64,000 nucleotides of DNA. It comes from Drosophila miranda (taxonomy: Eukaryota; Arthropoda; Insecta; Diptera; Drosophilidae). Positions within the stretch are counted from its first letter, which is position 1; the number at the start of each line of letters is the position of its first letter. Below the pieces are notes generated by a model, which had not been told where the DNA came from, ran no database searches, and saw only the letters and a list, made by a program, of their open reading frames with translations. A program made the translations under genes and the position numbers. Shown piece after piece: positions 57,481 to 64,000 of this stretch. The stretch lies in the NCBI RefSeq assembly GCF_003369915.1, contig NC_046675.1, positions 17,298,001 through 17,362,000 of the forward strand. The letters run 5' to 3'.

Positions 57481-57990
57481 TTAAATTAAATAATCTAATA
57501 ACATTCTAGATCTGCTCCAGATCCTGAATATGCACATCACCTGATCAATGGTTGGGAAATGCAGTTCCCAATCATCTTCATAGGTCCGATTAAAGTACAG
57601 GTTCGTCAAAACACTATCCCAATGGTCGCAATGCTTCAACATTCTTTTTTTTAAATGGATAACGTCGTACAGGACTGGATATCTCTGGGCGCCGTAGACC
57701 ATTGCATCCATTTCATTGGCAAAGCATCCATCGGCAACAACGGCCGTTAGGTACTGGTCCAGGTTTCGCCTTTGCAGTACCTTAGCGTTGCCACAGTCAT
57801 ATGAACGGTGCGGTTATGCGATCCATCAATCCGGTATAAAGCAATTGCCAGTGCCTTCCAAACGCTGTGTTGGTCATATCTACCTTATAAAAACCGTAAT
57901 AGGCGTATGGTTCTCGTACTGTATAGTTAGTTGTGGTCGACTTAAATCCGAATCTTTCTACGGCCCATACATCATAGGTAGAGAACAAAA
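57481..57990 (-). pseudogene. Broken ORF of unknown family
   Basis: Two minus-strand frames look like parts of one protein. The first (57797-57988) has F-S-T-Y-D-V-W-A-V-E-R-F and Y-A-Y-Y-G-F-Y-K. The second (about 57775 to 57481) has C-G-N-A-K-V-L-Q-R-R, A-D-G-C-F-A-N-E-M-D-A-M and L-H-F-P-T-I-D-Q-V. A frameshift near 57780-57797 separates them. No ATG start or splice pattern is evident. Aromatic and Cys residues with balanced composition argue that this was once coding. I do not recognise the family. Confidence 0.45.
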
Positions 57991-59087
57991 GTTAGGATTT
58001 ACCGAAAAAACGCACTCCCCATTAAAAATCTAGATCAGGTCGGTTCAATTATAAAATCCGTTACTTCAAGTAGACCTTGCTGCCATACATGCCATAAAAA
58101 GGGGCGTTTTTATTTACAGTCCTTTTTGACCGCAGAATTTGGTGGCCCACAAACCGTTACATTTCTCGATTTTACCTAATAATACCGTAAAAGAGGTGTA
58201 TTTCCTTCGAAAAATTAACTTCTTGTGTCTGTGTAGTGGCCAAGTGCAGCACTTATTGAAAAAAATGGCATGTTTAAAGTTAGAAAATTTTGTGTGCGTG
58301 GTTAATGAACAAATCTATCTGTTTTCAGAAATAAAATCGAATTTGTGGGGGAAAAATATGGAGGTCATTATGAAGTTTGCGCCGACACAGGGAGTGATTG
58401 TCCCGGCCCAAACACATAATGCATCTAATCAAGGTGAGATTTTGTTAACATATTTTTCTTTAAATAAAAGCTAAATTTTGTATATTCTGCAGGCCCTAGT
58501 CATGCCCCGCCCTTTCAGCAATATGAAGTTCCAATGCCAACAACCACTTCATCCAGTTTAAAAAATGGCATGCTAAATTGAAGATTCCTTAAATTTTAAT
58601 TCAGCGGAATACCAACAAAACAATACAATGACCGCAGGGCTACAATTGAATGGAACTAATTTTGCTACATGGCAACTACACAGGGATGAAACCGTAAATG
58701 CGGCACCTGGTAATTCTACACGATTGAAAAAACCGCTTTGCAGTACCAAGCCGATAACGATTACTTTGATATAGACGGTGGAATCTGTTTTTGCGTTTTG
58801 TTTATAACAAAATCAAACCGGCATAGAGGTTGTTCAACACTGGTATGGCGCGTACCTAAAATTGTTTGCGGAAGGAAAAAATTAACATATTTCAAGACGT
58901 TCGCTGATAGTTTTAATCAAAAAGACATTTTCCGAAGCTTCTGGGGGTGCCTCACACGCCTACGAAGACGGCGCGAAGAAATTCCCAAAGCTTCATCAAT
59001 TAAGTCGAAAAACCTGGAATTTACTGCATGGCGTTCCGGAATAACTCTTAAAACGGCTCTTGGAACTCCGTCTGGACCCTGAGAAGC
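57991..59087. other. Region upstream of the right-end LINE ORF1
   Basis: Contains short frames but no recognised gene. The LINE 5' UTR must lie in its right part. CAGTACCAAGCC at 58740 resembles the CAGTACC start of the D. melanogaster I element (from memory) and is a possible 5' end, which would give a 5' UTR of about 350 bp. I could not confirm it, as no second copy is present here. Confidence 0.35.
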
Positions 59088-60650
59088 ATGGCAAGCATAG
59101 GAAAGACAAGGATGGCCACGGAGAAGGCGACGGGAGTTAAAATTCGCATGGAAACGCTGAAAAAAAGGGAAGGAGAAGCTAAATCCGCCATGCGGGTAGG
59201 AGTAAAGATGGCGGCAAAAACGGCTCCGCAGCTTTTGGCTTCTAAACTGCTGTGCAAGAAACCAAACTTGTCGACGAACGTGTCGACAAACATGTCCACG
59301 AACACGACAACAAGCATGACATCAAACATTTCTACGACGAAAGAGAGAGAGAAGACTGACGCGGTTTGTGTGGCTTCCGTGAGTACGAAAAACGGAAGTA
59401 ACCGCAAAATCATCGTTAACAAGTATTATGAGGGGCATAAAGGCCCATACATTGTTTGTATCGACAAAATGAGTGCGAATAATGCCAGAATTGCTATAAA
59501 CCAGTTTGATCTATCCGATCTACTGCTGAAACAGGGCATTAGCGATATCGAGGAGGTTGCTAGAATGGGCTATGGCAGGTGCAAGATTGTGTGCGGGTCG
59601 GCGGAGTGTGCAAACGGGCTAGTGGAAAACAGTGTTTTCGCTGCTCAAGGGTACTCAACCCGAATCTTTAGGCACTTCGTCCAAAAAGCAGGGTTAATTT
59701 TTGGGATCCCCGGGCACTACTCGGAGGAACAGCTAGCGGAGCTTGTAACCTCGGATATCCCAATTGAGGAGATAGTTCGGATTACGCGAAGGGATAGAGC
59801 ATCGGGGGAACGTGTACCTACTGGCAGGGTGAAACTCTGGTTCAGAGGAGAGCAGTTACCAACCAAAATCAATTTTCTATATTCTAAAGTAGAAGTGAAA
59901 CCTTTTGTTCAGCTTATTCAATGTTTTAGGTGTTTTAGGTTTGGCCATCTGGCGCAACATTGCAAGAGTGGAGCGAAATGTTTCAAATGCGGACAAGATC
60001 ACAGCAAAGATATTATCTGCTCAGGGCTGGTCTGTGCTAACTGCAAGGGGGAACATGCTGCCACCCACCCGCAGTGTGAGGCCAGGAAAAAAGCGTACGC
60101 CATTCAAAAGTGCATGACACTGGAAAACCTAACTAGAGCTGAGGTCAAGGCTAGATATCCGATCCTTTTTGATAGAACTTCCCCCAACCTAAGGGATCAA
60201 GGGGAATTTCCTAGACCCAGTTGGCAATCTAACCGCTCCCCTGAATTCTTAAATAACAGCTTAGAGTCCGCCAGGGAAATTCATTCTGTCACCTCTTTCG
60301 CGGAAGTGACCAAATCCAATAGGGTTGCCGCCCGGAACGCAGAGGCGGCCAAGGCAGCAGCCAACATGGCAGAGTGGAAGAACTCAATAAACTCAGACTA
60401 CGTCCAAATGAGCGAGAAATTTGTTAGATCTTCATCCGTGGCATCTTCTCTGGCCCAGGATAAGCTAAACGCACTAGGAGCCAAACTCACAGCGTTTCTG
60501 ATTGATCCAAACAACATCATTAAAGGGGATTCTTTAGCGAATAAATTTATTAAGGAAATTAGAGAATTTGTCAATGCTTCCAACGCAGAACTAGATAGGC
60601 GTCAGATTGCCCAAGGGATGGCAGTTGGTTCTCAAAACATCCAACAATGA
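59088..60650 (+). CDS. LINE ORF1, zinc-knuckle protein
   Basis: A 520-residue nucleic-acid-binding protein expected to coat the element RNA. ATG at 59088, TGA at 60648-60650. The N-terminal 100 residues are basic and Thr/Lys-rich. Three knuckles follow from about residue 279: C-F-R-C-..-H-..-C, C-F-K-C-..-H-..-C, and C-A-N-C-..-H-..-C. The C-terminal third is Ala/Asn/Ser-rich and helical. The frame is undamaged. Confidence 0.85.
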   Translation: MASIGKTRMATEKATGVKIRMETLKKREGEAKSAMRVGVKMAAKTAPQLLASKLLCKKPNLSTNVSTNMSTNTTTSMTSNISTTKEREKTDAVCVASVSTKNGSNRKIIVNKYYEGHKGPYIVCIDKMSANNARIAINQFDLSDLLLKQGISDIEEVARMGYGRCKIVCGSAECANGLVENSVFAAQGYSTRIFRHFVQKAGLIFGIPGHYSEEQLAELVTSDIPIEEIVRITRRDRASGERVPTGRVKLWFRGEQLPTKINFLYSKVEVKPFVQLIQCFRCFRFGHLAQHCKSGAKCFKCGQDHSKDIICSGLVCANCKGEHAATHPQCEARKKAYAIQKCMTLENLTRAEVKARYPILFDRTSPNLRDQGEFPRPSWQSNRSPEFLNNSLESAREIHSVTSFAEVTKSNRVAARNAEAAKAAANMAEWKNSINSDYVQMSEKFVRSSSVASSLAQDKLNALGAKLTAFLIDPNNIIKGDSLANKFIKEIREFVNASNAELDRRQIAQGMAVGSQNIQQ

Positions 60651-63600
60651 AGATTCTTCAGCTAAATATTCAAAGTCTGACACACAACAACAACAAACAG
60701 CTCCTCTCAATGTTCCTAGACAAGAACGCAATAGATATTGCCATCCTCTCAGAGATTTGGGTGTTGAACAACGCGGACTGCAGCATTTTAGACTATAACT
60801 TTTTCTGCAGGCCCAGAGAGGACGGCTACGGCGGGGTTGGCATCTACGTCAGGAAAAACATTCAATTCAGAATTTTAAAAATAGAGAACGACTTGGAAAT
60901 TTTAGGAATAAAAACATTAAACCTCAAGAGCAATTTCAATATTTTTAGCATATATGCACCGCCATCAACAACAGTTTCACAGTTTAAATCGGGCACAAAA
61001 AAGTTTTTCGAATTCGCGGCTTCGCTTGACATACCCTCAATAGTGGGCGGGGACTTCAACGCTAGGTCTTCTATCTGGGGAAGTCCGATCTGTGATCGCA
61101 AGGGTTGCAGCATTGAGAATTCCACCCGGGAGGCCGGATTTATCTGCCTAAACGACGGTTCGCCAACCTTCTCCAGGAGCCCATCTCAATTCTCCGTTCT
61201 TGACCTTTCTTTTTCGAACTACAGAAATGGAACTATTAACTGGCAAGTCCTCAAAACAAAAATTACGAACAGCAACCACTTCCCAATTGTATTATCAGTG
61301 CAAGGCCTAAATGCCCCCCTCCAAGGCAAGAAGATCCTTCACAACAGAATAGCCCGGATTCTGGGTGCAAGTGATTTCTCAAATCTGGAGGAGCTCAATG
61401 AAAAAGTGAAATCCCTGACCTTAAAAAACACGGTCACACTCCCAAGCAAGAACAAGTACGTTGATAAGAAATGGTGGAACGAGGAAACGGAAAAACTTTT
61501 TCGCGTGAGAAACGCTTGCAGGCAAAAATTCTACCTCACCAAAAAATTGGCTGATGCCAGAGCAACCTTAGAAGCTGACAAAAATCTACAAAATCACGTA
61601 AAAAATCTTAGAAAGCGCAACTTTTCCAAGTTTATAGAAGAGGTCTCCTCATCGCCCTCTATGTGGAGCAGGGTGAAGAACATCAAAAAATACGGTCAAA
61701 TCAAAAATGTAGGGAACAAATGGACGAACGAAGATGACAAAAACTTTCTCAATATGGTTAAAGTAACCCCATCCACGTCAAACAGTAGGCCCCCTAAGAA
61801 AATTCCTGCCCCTTTGTTAGGACCAGACGACCCGGAACCCCTGGAACTGGAAGAATTCCTGGCCTTCCTAAAAACCAGGAATCCCAATTCGGCTAGAGGC
61901 CCTGATGGCATCTCGTTCAGGATGCTTCAAAAGCTACCAAGTGGGAAAAAACAAGACATTTTTGAAATTATAAATAAAGTATGGCTGAGTGGCGTCATCC
62001 CTGAAGTCTGGCGCAGAACAAAAGTGGTACCCATCCCCAAGAAGAATGCAGACCCTACTTCCTTCCAAAACCATAGGCCAATTTGTTTGATTAACACGCT
62101 GTTTAAATCCATAGAGGGGTTGATAAGGTTGAAGTTGGACGAGCACATAGCAAACTGTGACCTGCTGCCGGTCAGGTCCTATGCCTTCAGGAGAAACAGG
62201 TCCACGGCTCTTTGCATCAACGACCTTATCAACAAAGTTCTGGCGCTGAAGGCGAGGGGTTGTCAGGTTGTCGCAGCTTGCCTAGATTTACAAAGAGCGT
62301 TCGACTGCGTAAGAGTGGACACACTCGAGCACAGGATGAGGGATATGCGGTTCAATACAAGCCTCACGGCTTGGATCTCCAGCTTCCTTAACAGACGAAT
62401 TCTCATAAAGGGCAAAAGCGAGGTAGAGGTGAACAGAGGTGTTAGCCAGGGTAGCTGTCTCAGCCCAACCCTTTTTAACCTTTACACAGCCGAACTACAT
62501 GATATTAACAGTCATAACTGCTTACTGTTTCAGTATGCTGATGACTTTTTCATAGTTTGTTTTCATAAAGACGTATCCATTGCGAAAGGTGTGCTGGAAG
62601 ACAGTATAGATAAGTTCGAAGAAAAATGCAATAGGCTAAACCTGTCATTCAATCCGGTGAAGTCTAAAGTGATTTACTTTAACAATCGTAGAGCTGCGCT
62701 AAATATCTCGCATCAAGGAGTTGAGATCAGACAAGTAGAGCAGATCAAATACCTAGGCAGGACTATCTCAGCAAACAACTCAGCCTCTGGTCACATTGAT
62801 CTGGCCATCTCGGAATCGAACAGAAACTGTGCGTTTCTCAGATTACTCAGTGGGTGTCACTATGGTATCAGCCCCAAAAGAGGGCTTATATTTTACAAGG
62901 CATTTGTCAGAAGTAGGCTAGAGTACGCGTGCTCATCATTCTGCAACCTGTCCAAATCTGCCTTGGCCAAAATCAAATCCCACTGCAACCATCACCTCAG
63001 AAAGTCGCTGGGTCTGATAATCTGCACTCCCGTTCCTATCATATATCACATGGCAGGAGAACTTCCCCCGGGCTACAGGATGAGATTCCTGGCGGCGAAA
63101 GAGTTAGTTAAGGTGTTTGCATTTAATCTCCCAGCAAGTGAAACAGTGTCAGCAAATAGGGATTTAAACACGGGCTACGCTAAGGCATATCGGGAGTTTG
63201 GCAGCATAATAGATAGAGTTGAGGTTTTCGAGAACACAGCTTCATTTTGCACTAAAATTAGCTCCGACTTAGAATTTTTCAAGGGTTCTGCACCCAACAA
63301 GCACGCTATAGACCAGGCAGGTATCATGCTGCTCCACGGGGAAAAGAAGGATCAGCTGACAAAGGGTGGTTTTGAAATCTATTACACGGATGGGTCAGTC
63401 GCAGATGGGCATTCCAGCGCCGCTTTCCTGCACGATAGGACAGGTTTTTTAGATAGCTATTACACGCACAAAACCCTTTCCTCGTTGTCCGCCGAGCTCC
63501 TTGCTATCGAGAAGGCATTAGACCATGCTATTTTGTACAATTTTCCTCGTGTCGCGCTCCTAACAGACAGCAGAAACGGGGCCCTCATTCTGGCGAAGAA

Positions 63601-64000
63601 CATTCAGGATAACTCTATCGCCTACAAAATCAGAGAAAAGATCCAACAAAATCCACATCTTAGAACTGTAGAGGTTCACTACATTCCCGGACACGCTAAC
63701 ATCCCTCAGAACACTTCAGTTGACGCAGCAGCCAAAGAAGCCCACAGACGAGGAAAATACACAGTGGTTAAATGGAACCTTAAAGACGCTATGTGCGAAA
63801 TACACAGAATCTTAAAAGCAGAATGGGAGAGAGAATACGCCGAGTTTGCTAGTATCAAGCACCGAGGTTACTGCTCGCTTTTCCCCTCAACATCATCCAA
63901 ACCGTGGTTCCTAAATAAAACTAAGCTTAAAGCCATTGACGCTAAAAGAATCAACAGACTGCTTAGTGGTAACGCATTCGATAGGCACACTCTCGCCAAA
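60647..64000 (+). CDS. LINE ORF2: endonuclease, reverse transcriptase, RNase H (partial)
   Basis: Open for 1118 codons to the window edge with no stop. Its ATG (60647-60649) overlaps the ORF1 TGA as ATGA. The AP-type endonuclease shows L-Q-L-N-I-Q-S, L-S-E-I-W, and G-G-D-F-N-A-R (near residue 134). The reverse transcriptase shows G-P-D-G-I-S, F-D-C-V-R, G-V-S-Q-G-S-C-L-S-P and Q-Y-A-D-D-F (YADD at residues 630-633). RNase H has the acidic residues expected for catalysis in Y-T-D-G-S, S-A-E-L-L-A-I-E, L-T-D-S-R and S-V-D-A-A-A. The protein would continue beyond the window. Confidence 0.88.
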   Translation, partial: MKILQLNIQSLTHNNNKQLLSMFLDKNAIDIAILSEIWVLNNADCSILDYNFFCRPREDGYGGVGIYVRKNIQFRILKIENDLEILGIKTLNLKSNFNIFSIYAPPSTTVSQFKSGTKKFFEFAASLDIPSIVGGDFNARSSIWGSPICDRKGCSIENSTREAGFICLNDGSPTFSRSPSQFSVLDLSFSNYRNGTINWQVLKTKITNSNHFPIVLSVQGLNAPLQGKKILHNRIARILGASDFSNLEELNEKVKSLTLKNTVTLPSKNKYVDKKWWNEETEKLFRVRNACRQKFYLTKKLADARATLEADKNLQNHVKNLRKRNFSKFIEEVSSSPSMWSRVKNIKKYGQIKNVGNKWTNEDDKNFLNMVKVTPSTSNSRPPKKIPAPLLGPDDPEPLELEEFLAFLKTRNPNSARGPDGISFRMLQKLPSGKKQDIFEIINKVWLSGVIPEVWRRTKVVPIPKKNADPTSFQNHRPICLINTLFKSIEGLIRLKLDEHIANCDLLPVRSYAFRRNRSTALCINDLINKVLALKARGCQVVAACLDLQRAFDCVRVDTLEHRMRDMRFNTSLTAWISSFLNRRILIKGKSEVEVNRGVSQGSCLSPTLFNLYTAELHDINSHNCLLFQYADDFFIVCFHKDVSIAKGVLEDSIDKFEEKCNRLNLSFNPVKSKVIYFNNRRAALNISHQGVEIRQVEQIKYLGRTISANNSASGHIDLAISESNRNCAFLRLLSGCHYGISPKRGLIFYKAFVRSRLEYACSSFCNLSKSALAKIKSHCNHHLRKSLGLIICTPVPIIYHMAGELPPGYRMRFLAAKELVKVFAFNLPASETVSANRDLNTGYAKAYREFGSIIDRVEVFENTASFCTKISSDLEFFKGSAPNKHAIDQAGIMLLHGEKKDQLTKGGFEIYYTDGSVADGHSSAAFLHDRTGFLDSYYTHKTLSSLSAELLAIEKALDHAILYNFPRVALLTDSRNGALILAKNIQDNSIAYKIREKIQQNPHLRTVEVHYIPGHANIPQNTSVDAAAKEAHRRGKYTVVKWNLKDAMCEIHRILKAEWEREYAEFASIKHRGYCSLFPSTSSKPWFLNKTKLKAIDAKRINRLLSGNAFDRHTLAK

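Larger units (their letters stand above)
59088..64000 (+). mobile_element. RNase H-bearing LINE (I/LOA-type), runs off the window
   Basis: A non-LTR retrotransposon with ORF1 (three zinc knuckles) and ORF2 (endonuclease, reverse transcriptase, RNase H). The RNase H domain places it in the I/LOA/R1 assemblage, not Jockey. Its 3' end lies beyond 64000 and its exact 5' end is uncertain (perhaps near 58740). Both frames are open, so it looks recently active. It differs clearly in sequence from the decayed I-type LINE of the tandem units. Confidence 0.85.

Overview
This window is insect nuclear DNA and almost certainly Drosophila. It holds short introns (about 60 nt) with GT..AG ends, genes for Awd, Nero/DOHH, tubulin cofactor A and eEF1alpha2, and typical fly mobile elements (Jockey- and I-type LINEs, a DINE-1 helitron relative with its GTCY microsatellite, a hAT-like element). 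In D. melanogaster awd and eEF1alpha2 lie near the tip of 3R (100D-E), so I infer Muller element E. I cannot fix the species. Many start codons suggested by simple ORF reading are not ATG; the gene models below use ATG starts and splice sites read by eye.

Left two thirds (1-42423): a head-to-tail tandem array of a roughly 7.4 kb unit, with the end of one unit (1-1090) and five complete units (1091-8830, 8831-16156, 16157-27637, 27638-35028, 35029-42423). Every unit has the same layout, all genes on the minus strand. 'Gene B' is a 3-exon gene of about 305 codons at the left edge. A degenerate I-type LINE fragment follows, usually split by a DINE-1 copy. 'Gene A', a multi-exon gene for a Lys/Glu/Ala/Pro-rich acidic protein, sits at the right edge with its own internal first exon. 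I do not recognise either gene. The last unit joins single-copy DNA, where gene A has an extra upstream first exon (43348-43437) that no other copy has. Gene A stays open in all copies. Gene B is fully intact only in unit 2; it has a 12-codon deletion in unit 1 and a shared 2-bp frameshift in units 3-5. Variants at two sites 1.5 kb apart occur in all four combinations, which points to exchange between units. Private insertions date individual units: a solo LTR in unit 1 and a full-length Jockey-type LINE with 14-bp target duplications in unit 3. Unit 3 also has an apparent DINE-1 empty site.

Middle (42424-57990): single-copy, gene-dense DNA. In order: gene A distal exon (-), nero (+), a repeat-rich spacer, a hAT-like element ending inside the awd leader, awd (+), a basic 203-codon protein of unknown function (-), TBCA (-), eEF1alpha2 (-), a NOP16-like gene (-), and a broken unknown ORF (-). 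A dispersed repeat with 'ATATACC' motifs occurs three times here, next to promoters carrying the fly core-promoter Motif 1.

Right end (about 58.7-64 kb): a LINE with intact ORF1 (three zinc knuckles) and an ORF2 that stays open to the window edge (endonuclease, reverse transcriptase, RNase H).

The most notable structure is the tandem amplification of the gene A/gene B pair. It has preserved one gene, decayed the other, and cut both at unit borders: gene B loses its 3' flank and gene A loses its distal promoter.
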